A stretch of 64,000 nt of DNA, taken from positions 1 through 64,000 of the forward strand of contig CAVXJZ010000001.1 in the NCBI GenBank assembly GCA_963762205.1, in the 5' to 3' direction. This document shows positions 49,559 to 58,400 of the stretch, piece after piece; within the stretch, counting starts at the first letter, position 1; every line of letters begins with the position of its first letter. The notes under the pieces are model-generated. The model worked only from the letters and a program-made list of their open reading frames with translations, was not told the DNA's origin and did no database searches. The position numbers and the translations under genes are program-made. The DNA comes from VRUE01 sp963762205 (GTDB taxonomy: Bacteria; Actinomycetota; Thermoleophilia; Solirubrobacterales; 70-9).

Positions 49559-50659
49559 CTAGATCCAGCCGTGGTCGCGCGCCGCGAGAACGGCCTGGGC
49601 GCGATCCACGGCGCCGATCTTGCCGTAGACGTTGTGCAGGTGGGTGCGGATGGTCGAGACCGAGAGCTGCATTTCCCCGGCGATCTGCTTGTAGACCATG
49701 CCCTCGGAGAGGTGGCGGAGGACGTCGAGCTCACGGGCCGACAGCGGGCACGGCTCGACGATCCTGGTTCCGCTCTGGCGCGGGTAGGGAAGCTCGTAGA
49801 GAACCTGGCGCAGGCCCTCGGGGTCGAGCCCGCACCGCTTCGCCGCGGCCCGCAGCTGTTCTGGCGCGACCGCCTCGCCCTGCGCGTAGTGGGCGACCAT
49901 GTCGGCGAGGGAGACCATCGCGCTCAGGCCCTCGGCGTCCTCGGCGTGATGCCGCTCGATCGCGACCGCGATCTGCGGCGGCATGTTCCAGCGCCGCGCC
50001 AGCACGCCGCCGACCAGGGCGTGGTCGATGCCGAGCTGGTCGCGTTCCTCGTGCAGCCGCTCTTCAGGCGTGTTCGAGACGGCGTCGAAGTGGGGCTGCC
50101 GCCCCGGGTGGAGGTTGGTGATGACGAGCCGGCCGACGTCGTGCAGCAGGGCGGCGACCGCGAGCTCGTCGCGGTTGGCCCAGCCGACCGACCGCCCGAT
50201 CCGGTCGGCGGCATGCTGAGTGGCCAGGGCGTGCACCCGGAAGCGCTCCGGACGCAGGTCGCGGTTGCCGTTCTGCTCGAAGAAATCGAAGACGCCGGCA
50301 GTGCCCGCAATCGCCAGGACCCCCGAAGGCTTGAGCACGTCGACCGCCTCCGGAATGGTGCTTGCGCGCCGCGCGGAGCCGCCGCGGTTGGCGGCGCGCA
50401 TGACGGCGATCGCGAGGGCGACGTCAGTCTCGACAGCCTCCGTGATCTCGGCCACGCGGGCCGTCTCAGCGGTGGCTGCCTTCATCACCCGTGCCTGCGC
50501 CTCGACCAGGACGGGGAAGCGATCGACGGCCTCGAACGCCGCCGCCAGGCGCGCGCCGGGCGCGGGCTTCCCGCCCCCTTTGCGCACCGCATCGGGCTTC
50601 ACCTTGCCGTTCGTCTGTGTGTTCGTCGATGGCATGCGTAATGAACTCGGCGTATTCAT
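49559..50659 (-). CDS. HDOD domain protein with C-terminal LuxR-type HTH
   Basis: A 366-aa fusion. Residues about 35-250 form an HDOD domain (RFPVLVEAQARVMKAA, DVALAIAVMRAANRGG, AALLHDVGRLVITNLHP, ERLHEERDQLGIDHALVGGVLARRWNMPPQIAVAIERHH), and residues about 300-362 a LuxR/FixJ HTH (PLSARELDVLRHLSEGMVYKQIAGEMQLSVSTIRTHLHNVYGKIGAVDRAQAV). HDOD proteins are signalling adaptors related to HD phosphohydrolases; here an HD-like His-Asp remains. Direct coupling to a DNA-binding HTH suggests a one-component transcription factor. A second ATG at 50635 is an alternative start. Confidence 0.85.
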   Translation of the reverse strand: MNTPSSLRMPSTNTQTNGKVKPDAVRKGGGKPAPGARLAAAFEAVDRFPVLVEAQARVMKAATAETARVAEITEAVETDVALAIAVMRAANRGGSARRASTIPEAVDVLKPSGVLAIAGTAGVFDFFEQNGNRDLRPERFRVHALATQHAADRIGRSVGWANRDELAVAALLHDVGRLVITNLHPGRQPHFDAVSNTPEERLHEERDQLGIDHALVGGVLARRWNMPPQIAVAIERHHAEDAEGLSAMVSLADMVAHYAQGEAVAPEQLRAAAKRCGLDPEGLRQVLYELPYPRQSGTRIVEPCPLSARELDVLRHLSEGMVYKQIAGEMQLSVSTIRTHLHNVYGKIGAVDRAQAVLAARDHGWI

Positions 50660-50743
50660 CGGCAGGAGAGGACGTTTGGTTTAGCGGGATTTTCGTCGAA
50701 AGTCGGTACAACCCCGCCTGCGCTTGCACCGAATGGACCGCGA

Positions 50744-52132
50744 TCAGGGTGTGCCTTCCCCGCCTCGACCCAACCGCGACAGAGCGGCGTCGATGCGGGC
50801 GAGCGACGGGTCTCGCCCCAGCACGGCGAGCGACTCGAAGATCCCCGGCGAGACATTCGTGCCGGTGATCGCGACCCGGATCGGCTGATAGATCCGGCCC
50901 GGCTTGACGCCGAGCGCCTCGGGTAGCGGCGAGAGGGCCGCCTCGACCGCCTCGGCATCGAAGCCGCCGCTGATCCCGGCGAGGGTCTCGCGCGCCGCCT
51001 CGAGCAGGGGCGGGGTGCCGTCCTTCATCACCTTGCGCCAGGCGACCGGGTCCTCGACGGGCGGCTCGAACAGGAAGGCGATCAGCGGCCAGACCTCGTC
51101 AAGGGTCTGGGCTTTGTCCTGGGCGATCTCGCAGGCTGCCCGCAGACGCCCGTCCGGCTCGCGGCCGAGGTGGGCGGCGACGGTGGCCGTGTAGTCGTCG
51201 AGCGGAAGCTCCCGCATGTAGCGGCCGTTGACCCAACGCAGCTTCTTCTCGTCGAAGATCGCAGCGGCGCTGCCGACGTCCTCGATCCGGAACCTCTCGA
51301 TCAGCTCCGCGGTCGGTATCAGGGTGGCGTCGTCGTCCGCCCCCCAACCGAGCAGCGCCAGGTAGTTGCGGACCGCCGCCGGCAGATAGCCCCCCGCGCG
51401 CAGCTCCTGGACGGATGCGGCGCCGTGGCGCTTGGAGAGCTTCTTGCCGTCGGGGCCGTGGAGCAGCGGCAGGTGGGCGTAGCGGGGGTGCGGGTGGCCG
51501 AGCGCATCGAGGACGAGCAGCTGCTTCGGGGTGTTGGAGAGGTGGTCGTCGCCGCGCACGACGTCGGTGATCCCCATCTCGGCGTCGTCGACGGCGACCG
51601 CGAAGTTGTAGAGGACGCTGCCGTCTGCCCTGGCGATCACGAAGTCGTCGTAGCTGCGGTTCGGGAAGGAGACGGGGCCGCGGATCAGGTCCTCGACGAC
51701 CGTCTCCCCCTGGTCGGGAACGCGCAGCCGCACCGCCGCTCCCGGGTCGTCGACGGGCTCCCCCCGGTAGCCGCGGTCGGCCCCGTGCTCTGCCTTCCAG
51801 GCCTCGACCTCCTTCGCCGTGGCGGTGTCGCGATAGGCGGCGCCGGAGTCGAGCAGGCGGGCGAGCGCAGCCTGGTGGCGCTCCTCGCGGGAGAGCTGGG
51901 AGACGGGCCCCTCGTCCCAGTCGAGCTGCAGCCAGTGCAGGGCGTCGAGGATCTGCTCGACGTTCTCGTCGGTCGAGCGCTCGCGGTCGGTGTCCTCGAT
52001 TCGCAGCACGAGCTCGCCTCCGTGATGGCGGGCGGCGAGCCAGTTGTAGAGGGCCGTGCGGGCCCCGCCGATGTGCAGGGCGCCGGTCGGCGAGGGGGCG
52101 AAGCGCAGGCGAATCGGGGGCTTGTCTGACAC
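50744..52132 (-). CDS. gltX: Glutamyl-tRNA synthetase
   Basis: Class I aminoacyl-tRNA synthetase, 462 aa. The HIGH-type motif is in RFAPSPTGALHIGGARTALYNW near residues 10-31, and the KMSKS-type loop reads GKKLSKRHGAAS. Because gatCAB is present and no glutaminyl-tRNA synthetase is seen, it may be non-discriminating and also charge tRNAGln. GTG start at 52130-52132; no clear promoter hexamer precedes it. Confidence 0.96.
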   Translation of the reverse strand: MSDKPPIRLRFAPSPTGALHIGGARTALYNWLAARHHGGELVLRIEDTDRERSTDENVEQILDALHWLQLDWDEGPVSQLSREERHQAALARLLDSGAAYRDTATAKEVEAWKAEHGADRGYRGEPVDDPGAAVRLRVPDQGETVVEDLIRGPVSFPNRSYDDFVIARADGSVLYNFAVAVDDAEMGITDVVRGDDHLSNTPKQLLVLDALGHPHPRYAHLPLLHGPDGKKLSKRHGAASVQELRAGGYLPAAVRNYLALLGWGADDDATLIPTAELIERFRIEDVGSAAAIFDEKKLRWVNGRYMRELPLDDYTATVAAHLGREPDGRLRAACEIAQDKAQTLDEVWPLIAFLFEPPVEDPVAWRKVMKDGTPPLLEAARETLAGISGGFDAEAVEAALSPLPEALGVKPGRIYQPIRVAITGTNVSPGIFESLAVLGRDPSLARIDAALSRLGRGGEGTP

Positions 52133-52189
52133 CGGCGGCAGTCTCGCAGGCCCGCCGCCGTTTGATCGCGCGGCCGGGGCCGGCCCCCC

Positions 52190-52195
52190 TAGGAT
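52190..52195 (+). promoter_or_regulatory. -10 hexamer of nfo
   Basis: TAGGAT, 8 bases before the ATG at 52204. Confidence 0.5.
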
Positions 52196-52203
52196 GCCCG
52201 CTG

Positions 52204-53076
52204 ATGCTGATCGGAGCGCATGTGTCGACCGCGGGAGGCCTGGAGAAGGCCGTCGAGCGGGGCGCCGAACGGGGCTGCGAATCGATCCAGATCTTCCACC
52301 AGAGCCCGCGCATGTGGCGGCCCACCGACTACGGCGAGGAGGACTTCGCGGCGTTCCGCGCGGCGATCGACGCCTCGCCGGTGGAGGCGGTCGTGATCCA
52401 CGCGGTGTACCTGATCAACTGCGCGACCAAGGAGGCCGACCTGCGCAGGAAGTCGCTTGCCTCGCTCACCCACGCGCTGCGGATCGGCGATGGGATCGGC
52501 GCCGCCGGCGTCGTCCTCCATCCGGGCGCCCAGAAAGGCGAGCCGCTGGGCCCCTCGATGAAGCGGGCGGCGAAGGTGATCGCCGCGGCGCTCGAGGACA
52601 GCGACTCCTGTCCGCTGCTGCTCGAGCAGACCGCGGGCCACAAGGGCCTGCTCGGCCGCGACTTCGACCAGACCGCCGAGCTGGTCGAACTGGCCGGCGG
52701 CGGCAAGCGCCTCGGGCTCTGCCTCGACTCCTGCCACCTCTTCGTACAGGGCTACGACATCACCGACCCGGAGCATCTCGGGGCAGTGCTCGACGAAGCC
52801 GACGAGAAGGTCGGGCTCGAGCGCCTGCGTTGCGTCCACGTCAACGACGCGGCCGCCCCGTTGGGCTCGTGCCGGGACCGCCACGCCAACATCGGCAAGG
52901 GAGAGATGGGTAGAAGCGGCCTGAGGGCATTCCTCTCCGAGCCCCGCTTCGAGGGCCTGCCCGCGACTCTGGAGACGCCGGGACCGGACAAGAAGGGCGC
53001 CGACAAGAGGGAAGTGGCGGCGGCCAAGCGCCTGCGCGGAGCCGGCCTCAAGGCGCGCCGGAAATCGCCCGCCTAG
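52204..53076 (+). CDS. nfo: Endonuclease IV (AP endonuclease)
   Basis: Zn-dependent TIM-barrel enzyme that cleaves DNA at abasic sites in base-excision repair. The 290-aa protein has IGAHVSTAGGLEKAVERGAERGCESIQIFHQSPR, HAVYLINCATKE, GVVLHPGAQKG, LLLEQTAGHKG, LGLCLDSCHLFVQGYDI and CVHVNDAAAPLGSCRDRHANIGKG, supplying the expected His, Glu and Asp zinc ligands. Start fixed by a leaderless -10. It would act after glycosylases such as the mpg product at the left edge. Confidence 0.96.
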   Translation: MLIGAHVSTAGGLEKAVERGAERGCESIQIFHQSPRMWRPTDYGEEDFAAFRAAIDASPVEAVVIHAVYLINCATKEADLRRKSLASLTHALRIGDGIGAAGVVLHPGAQKGEPLGPSMKRAAKVIAAALEDSDSCPLLLEQTAGHKGLLGRDFDQTAELVELAGGGKRLGLCLDSCHLFVQGYDITDPEHLGAVLDEADEKVGLERLRCVHVNDAAAPLGSCRDRHANIGKGEMGRSGLRAFLSEPRFEGLPATLETPGPDKKGADKREVAAAKRLRGAGLKARRKSPA

Positions 53077-53090
53077 TCCCAGAATTGGGG

Positions 53091-53120
53091 TTGCCGGCTC
53101 TTACGGGCTCCCCCTAGGCT
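53091..53120 (+). promoter_or_regulatory. Sigma-70-like promoter of the small secreted protein gene
   Basis: TTGCCG (53091-53096), an 18-base spacer, and TAGGCT (53115-53120). It is followed by a leader of about 25 bases with a GAGGAGG ribosome-binding site, unlike the leaderless genes. Confidence 0.45.
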
Positions 53121-53149
53121 TTCTATCGGGTCAATCGAGGAGGAATCGG

Positions 53150-53557
53150 ATGAAGTGCCGGAGCGCGATCGCCGCAATCGGAATGGCGCTGCTCGGGGTG
53201 GTCGCCGCCGGCCAGGCGATCGCGGCAACCCCGGTCAAGACGTCGGTGACGATCCTCGACGGGAACGGGGAACGATTCGCCGGGAAGGTGACATCGCCGA
53301 AGAGGGCGTGTGTCAAGGGCCGCAAGGTCATCCTCTACACGAGATCGCTTGAACGCCGCGGCCGCGGTCTTTACCGGGGCTTCGAAGCGGTGGCGCGAAC
53401 AAGGAGCAAGTCGAACGGCGCCTGGAAGGTCACGACCTCGCCCTCCGACGCGTTCCTCGAGGGCGACTACCGGGCCTTCGTGGCGGCCAAGCGGGTCTCC
53501 TCCGGCGGTCGCAACCTGCTCTGCAAGGCCCGCTGGGGGCCTCTCAAACACGTCTGA
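53150..53557 (+). CDS. Small secreted protein of unknown function
   Basis: A 135-aa exported protein: a signal peptide (CRSAIAAIGMALLGVVAAGQAIAA, cleavage near residue 26), followed by a beta-rich basic domain with two Cys (ACVKGRKVILYTRS and LLCKARWG) that could form a disulfide. The domain looks like a carboxypeptidase-regulatory or Ig-like fold (VTSPKRACVKGRKVILY...GAWKVTTSP...GDYRAFVA), common in secreted actinobacterial proteins. It has its own leadered promoter and a strong ribosome-binding site, so expression may be high. Confidence 0.75.
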   Translation: MKCRSAIAAIGMALLGVVAAGQAIAATPVKTSVTILDGNGERFAGKVTSPKRACVKGRKVILYTRSLERRGRGLYRGFEAVARTRSKSNGAWKVTTSPSDAFLEGDYRAFVAAKRVSSGGRNLLCKARWGPLKHV

Positions 53558-53587
53558 GGGCGTTCGGCCCAATCGAGACGGCGGGCT

Positions 53588-54880
53588 CTACCTGATCTGC
53601 AGCCCGCTGATCGCGCGGGAGATGACCAGGCGCTGGATCTCCGAGGTGCCCTCGAAGATCGTGTAGATCTTCGCGTCGCGGTGCATGCGCTCGACCGGGA
53701 ACTCGCGCGTGTAGCCGTTGCCGCCGAGGATCTGGATCGCGCGCTCGGTCGCCCAGACGGCGACCTCGCCCGCCTTCAGCTTCGCCATCGAGCCCTCGGC
53801 GTTCTCGAAGGTCTTGCCGGAGCGGCCCATCCAGGCGCCGCGCCAGACCAGCAGGCGGGCGGCGTCGATCTCGAGCTTCATGTCGGCCAGGGCGAAGGCG
53901 ATCGCCTGGTTCTCGATGATCGCGCGACCGAACTGGCGGCGCTCTTTGGCGTACTCGAGCGAGTACTCGTAGGCGGCGCGGGCGATGCCGATCGCCTGGG
54001 CGCCGACCGTCGGCCGGCTCGCCTCGAAGGTCTGCATCGCCGCCTGCGACTTCGACTTCTTGCCCTCGCGGACGCGCGCCAGGCGCTCGTCGAGCTTCTC
54101 CTTGCCGCCCAGCAGGCAGGAGCCGGGAATCCGGCAGTCGTCGAGGTGGACGTCGGCGGTGTGCGATGCGCGCAGGCCGTGCTTCTTGACCTTCGCGCCC
54201 TGCTCGCAGCCCTCGGTCCCGGGCGGGATCACGAACGCCGCGTGGCCGCGGGAGCCGAGCTCGCGGTCGACCGAGGCGATCACCACGTGGACGTCGGCGA
54301 TGCCGCCGTTGGTGGCCCACGCCTTCTGGCCGTTGAGCACCCACTCGTCCTTCGCCTCGTCGTACTTGGCGGTCGTGCGGATCGCCGAGATGTCGGAGCC
54401 GGCGTCGGGCTCCGAAGCGCAGAAGGCCGCCACCTTCGGCTCCTCGGCGCTGCCGAAGCACTGCGGGATCCACTCGCCGAGCTGCTCGGGGGTTCCCTGC
54501 CCGAAGATTGCGGCGACGGCGAGCGAGGTGCCGAAGATGCTCATCCCGATTCCGGCGTCCCCCCAGAAGAGCTCCTCGTTGACGATCGGCAGGGTGAGGC
54601 CGGACTCGTCGGCCCAGAACTGCGCCAGGCCTTCGAAGCCGTAGAGGCCGATCTTGGCGGCCTCCTGGATCACCGGCCACGGCGTCTCCTCGCGCTCGTC
54701 CCATTCTGCGGCGGCCGGCCGAACCGTGCTCTCGGCGAAGCCGTGAACCCAATCGCGGATGTCCTGCTGGTCCTGGTTCAGCTCCAGGGTGAAGCCCGGT
54801 CCGCCCTCGCCGCTGCCGGCGCCGCCCGCCGCCTCGGCGACGATGTCGGCTGTCGTCTCGGGCGCGTCGGCGGTCGCCAT
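53588..54880 (-). CDS. Acyl-CoA dehydrogenase
   Basis: FAD-dependent dehydrogenase of 430 aa. It has the N-terminal helical domain, the CASEPDAGSDISAIRTTA flavin/substrate motif, the second signature in YAKERRQFGRAIIENQAIAFALADMKLEI, and QILGGNGYTREFPVERMHRDAKIYTIFEGTSEIQRLVISRAI with the catalytic Glu in FEGTSE. About 30 extra low-complexity residues precede the usual start. TAGCAT lies 7 bases before the ATG. Chain-length specificity cannot be read off. Confidence 0.93.
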   Translation of the reverse strand: MATADAPETTADIVAEAAGGAGSGEGGPGFTLELNQDQQDIRDWVHGFAESTVRPAAAEWDEREETPWPVIQEAAKIGLYGFEGLAQFWADESGLTLPIVNEELFWGDAGIGMSIFGTSLAVAAIFGQGTPEQLGEWIPQCFGSAEEPKVAAFCASEPDAGSDISAIRTTAKYDEAKDEWVLNGQKAWATNGGIADVHVVIASVDRELGSRGHAAFVIPPGTEGCEQGAKVKKHGLRASHTADVHLDDCRIPGSCLLGGKEKLDERLARVREGKKSKSQAAMQTFEASRPTVGAQAIGIARAAYEYSLEYAKERRQFGRAIIENQAIAFALADMKLEIDAARLLVWRGAWMGRSGKTFENAEGSMAKLKAGEVAVWATERAIQILGGNGYTREFPVERMHRDAKIYTIFEGTSEIQRLVISRAISGLQIR

Positions 54881-54887
54881 GGGCGCG

Positions 54888-54893
54888 ATGCTA
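54888..54893 (-). promoter_or_regulatory. -10 hexamer of the acyl-CoA dehydrogenase gene
   Basis: TAGCAT, 7 bases before the ATG at 54880. Confidence 0.5.
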
Positions 54894-54938
54894 CATCAAA
54901 TCGTGTCGTCGTTCGCGGGACGAGCGGGCGCTCGCGGC

Positions 54939-55313
54939 TCAGAGGTCGCGCAGGTCGAAGGCGCGCAGGCCCTCGGCGCCCTCGTCGGCACAGTCGAAGA
55001 AGCGGCGGTTGACGCAGTCGTAGGAGGAGCCGGCGCCCTCGTAGGCACGCTCGACCGAGAACTGGCAGTGGGGCAGCGCCTCGCCGGTCATCTTGACCCC
55101 GCCGAAGCCGCCCGGCTGGAGCACGGCGTCGAGCTCGACCCGCGCCCCGTAGACCCCCTGCATGCAGCCCACGTACTGGGTGCCGGTGAGCATGTCGAGA
55201 TAGCTGTAGAGATAGCCGCAGCCCATCTCGACGCAGCCACGCGGCTCGACCATCTTGTCGCAGAAGGAGCGGCACTGGCGGCACTCGCCGGTCTTCTCCT
55301 TGATGGCTGGCAT
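54939..55313 (-). CDS. Cys-rich protein of unknown function, probable metal binder
   Basis: A 124-aa soluble protein with nine cysteines: an N-terminal C-x2-C-x3-C cluster (residues 11, 14, 18), then C27, C32, C50, an HC pair at 82-83, C100 and C108. The density and spacing suggest zinc or an iron-sulfur cluster. I do not recognise a named family. The ATG at 55313 is chosen because TAGACT ends 6 bases upstream; an in-frame TTG at 55319 would overlap that spacer. It stands alone between dnaE and the acyl-CoA dehydrogenase gene. Confidence 0.75.
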   Translation of the reverse strand: MPAIKEKTGECRQCRSFCDKMVEPRGCVEMGCGYLYSYLDMLTGTQYVGCMQGVYGARVELDAVLQPGGFGGVKMTGEALPHCQFSVERAYEGAGSSYDCVNRRFFDCADEGAEGLRAFDLRDL

Positions 55314-55319
55314 TCGCAA

Positions 55320-55325
55320 AGTCTA
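55320..55325 (-). promoter_or_regulatory. -10 hexamer of the Cys-rich protein gene
   Basis: TAGACT, 6 bases before the ATG. An inverted repeat GAACC-aagg-GGTTC at 55343-55356 lies where the -35 region would be. Confidence 0.45.
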
Positions 55326-55375
55326 GGTGGATTGCCGCGTTAGAACCAAGGGGTTCGGTGGGCGCGGGAAGCGCA

Positions 55376-55390
55376 GTGTGCTCTGCACAC
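55376..55390 (-). terminator. Short hairpin downstream of dnaE
   Basis: GTGTGC-tct-GCACAC, 33 bases after the dnaE stop; a weak terminator or operator candidate. Confidence 0.3.
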
Positions 55391-55422
55391 AGGCGACCGA
55401 GGACGCCGAAGGTGGCCGGTCC

Positions 55423-58400
55423 TCACGCCGCCAGGGAGTCCGGGCCGAGGACGTGGCCAAGCTCCGCCCGCAGGCCGCTCGTGTTGCGTACCCGGTAGGC
55501 GTCGCCGAGGACGAGCCTTGTGGGGTCTCCCTCTCCCGGGATGACCGCGAGGTGCACGTCGGCCTCGCCCTTGTGGTGCTCGAATACGGCCTTCAGCTCC
55601 TCGAGCAGGCCGGGGGTCCACCGCGCCGCGTCGATCGTCAGGCGCAGGGGCTCGGCCGGGGCGCCGGCGGCGGCGCTCGCCCTGGCCACCTCCTCCTGAT
55701 CGGGCTCGAAGCGCTCCGCCTCCTGGACGACGAGCTTGGTCTCGCCGCGCTCCTTGTGGTCGAGCCGGCCGCGGACGAGGACCACCGCGTCGGGCTCGAT
55801 CACGGCCGCGCTCTCAGACTGGTCCGCCTTGAAGACGAGCATCTCGACCTGGCCCTCGACGTCGTCCAGCGTCGCGAACATCATCTGCGAGCCGCTCTTG
55901 GTGCGGATCTTCTTGCAGCTGGCGACGATCCCGCCGACCGTCACCCAGGCGCCGTCGGGTTTGCCCGAGAGCTGGGCGATCGAGCAGTCGACGCGGGCCG
56001 TGAGCGCGTCCCGCACTTCCGCCAGCGGGTGCGAGGAGAGGTAGGTGCCGAGGGTCTCCTTCTCCATCGCCAGCAGCGTCGAGCGGTCGAACTCCTCGGC
56101 GGAGATCGGCGGCCGGTGCTGGTGGGCGGCCTGCGCGCCGCCACCGCCGTCGGCTCCGTCCTCGCCGCCGAAGTCGAAGATCGAGCCCTGGCCGAGCTGG
56201 GCGTCCTCCTGGGCCTTCTGGCCCGCCGACTGCGCCGCCGGCAGCGCCTCGAGCATGCCCTTGCGCGAGGCGCCGGTCGAGTCGAGGGCGCCGCACTTGA
56301 TCAGGCACTCGATCGCGCGTTTGTTGACCGCGCGGGCGTCGACCCGCTCGCAGAAGTCCCAGAGCGAGGCGATCGGCTTGTCCTCGCGGGCGCGCAGGAT
56401 CGCCTCGACCGCGGCGCGCCCGACGTTCTTGACCGCGTCGAGCCCGAAGCGGATCGCCTTCTCGGAGACGACGAAGTCGTGGTCGGAGGAGTCGACGTCG
56501 GGGGGCAGGACCTCGATTCCCATCTCCTCGCAGCGGTTGACGAAGAAGGGCACCTTGTCTTTGGTGTTCATCACCGAGGAGATCACCGCCGCCATGTACT
56601 CGGCCGGGTAGTTGGCCTTCAGGTAGGCCGTGCGGTAGGCGATCAGCGCGTAGCAGGCCGCGTGGGACTTGTTGAAGGAGTAGTCGGCGGCGGCCTCCAT
56701 CAGCGACCACATGTCGCGGGCGACCTTGCCGGCCGTCCCGGAGGCCTCCATGCCCTCGAGGAATTTGGCCTTCATCGTCGCCATCAGGTCCCGCTTCTTC
56801 TTGCCGATCGCCTTGCGCAGGTCGTCCGCCTCTGCCGGGCTGAAGCCGGCCATCCGCTTGGCGATCTCCATCAACTGCTCCTGGTACAGGACGCAGCCGT
56901 AGGTCGGCTCGGTGATCGGCCGCAGCCGGTCGTCGGCGTAGGTGACCGAGCCGGGGTCCCGCTTCCCCTTCGCGTACTCGGGGATGTAGCGCATCGCGCC
57001 CGGCCGGTAGAGGGAGACGAGCGCGACGATGTCGTCGAATTCCGTCGGCCGCACCTTCTTCATCGCCTCCGTCATGCCCTCGGACTCGAGCTGGAAGACC
57101 CCGGTCCCCTCCCCACGGGCGAGCATCTCGTAAGTCCTGGCGTCGTCCATCGGGACCTCGGCGATGTCCAGCTCGACCCCGCGCGAGCGGCGGATGATGT
57201 CGACGGCGTCCTCGATCACGTCGAGGTTGCGCAGCCCGAGGAAGTCCATCTTCAGTAGTCCGATCTCCTCGATCGGGCCCATCGAGTACTGGGTGACGAT
57301 CTTGTACTGGCGCTCGGGCTTGCCGCCGCTACCGTTGGCGGCCGGAGCGCTGCGGTCCTCGGCCAGCTGCAAAGGCACGACCTCCTGCAGCGGCCGGTCC
57401 GCGATCACCACCGCCGCCGCGTGGATCGAGTTGTTGCGGATGATTCCCTCGAGGCCCTGGGCGACGTCGATGATCCGTTTCGCGTCGGGCTCGGCGTCGC
57501 AGGTCTGCCGCAGTTCCTGGCCCGGCTTGAGGCACTCCTCGAAGGACGGGCTGCGGCCCATGATCGGCTCCGGGATCTGCTTCGCGAGGCGGTCGCCGGT
57601 GCCGTAGTCGAAGCCGAGCACGCGGGCCGCGTCGCGGGTCGCGGCCCGTGGCGCCATCTTGCCGAAGGTGATGATCTGGGCGACCGATTCACGGCCGTAC
57701 TTCTCGGAGACGTAGCGGATCATGCGCTCGCGGCCGCGGACCGAGAAGTCGATGTCGATGTCCGGCATCGATTTGCGGCCGGGATTGAGGAAGCGCTCGA
57801 AGAGCAGGTCGTTGGCGAGCGGGTCGAGGTCGGTGATGTCGAGGCAGTAGGAGACGATCGAGCCGGCCGCCGAGCCGCGGCCCGGGCCGACGGCGACGCC
57901 GTTCTCCTTCGCGTAGCGGACGAAGTCCCAGACGATCAGGAAGTAGGAGGAGAAGCCCATCTCCTCGATCACCCCGAGCTCGAACTCCATCCGCTCGACC
58001 GCCTCCGCCGCCGGCGGGTCCCCGTAGCGACCACGCAGGCCCTCGGCGGCGATCCGCCGCAGCATCGCCTCCGGCTCCTCGCCTTCGGGGGTCGGGTAGC
58101 GGGGCAGCAGCAGCGAGCCGAGCTCGATGTCCAGCGCGCAGCGCTCGGCGATCTCGATCGTGCTCGGCACCGCCTCCGGCCACTCGGCAAAGGACTCCGC
58201 CATTTCCTCGGAGCTCTTCAGGTAGAACTCGTTGGTGTCGAAGCTCATCTTCGGCGCCTCGAGCGTCGACTTCGTCTGCACGCAGAGCAGCGCGGCGTGG
58301 TTGTCGAAGTCCTCCCGTCGCAGGTAGTGGACGTCGGCGGTGCCGACCAGCGGCCGGCCCAGCTCGCGGGCGAAGCGGACGATCCCCTCGTTGGCGCGGT

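Noticed and set aside
49546..49560. AGGCG/CGCCT hairpin between the convergent regulators as a terminator
   Set aside because: Only five base pairs and overlapping a stop codon; too weak to report.
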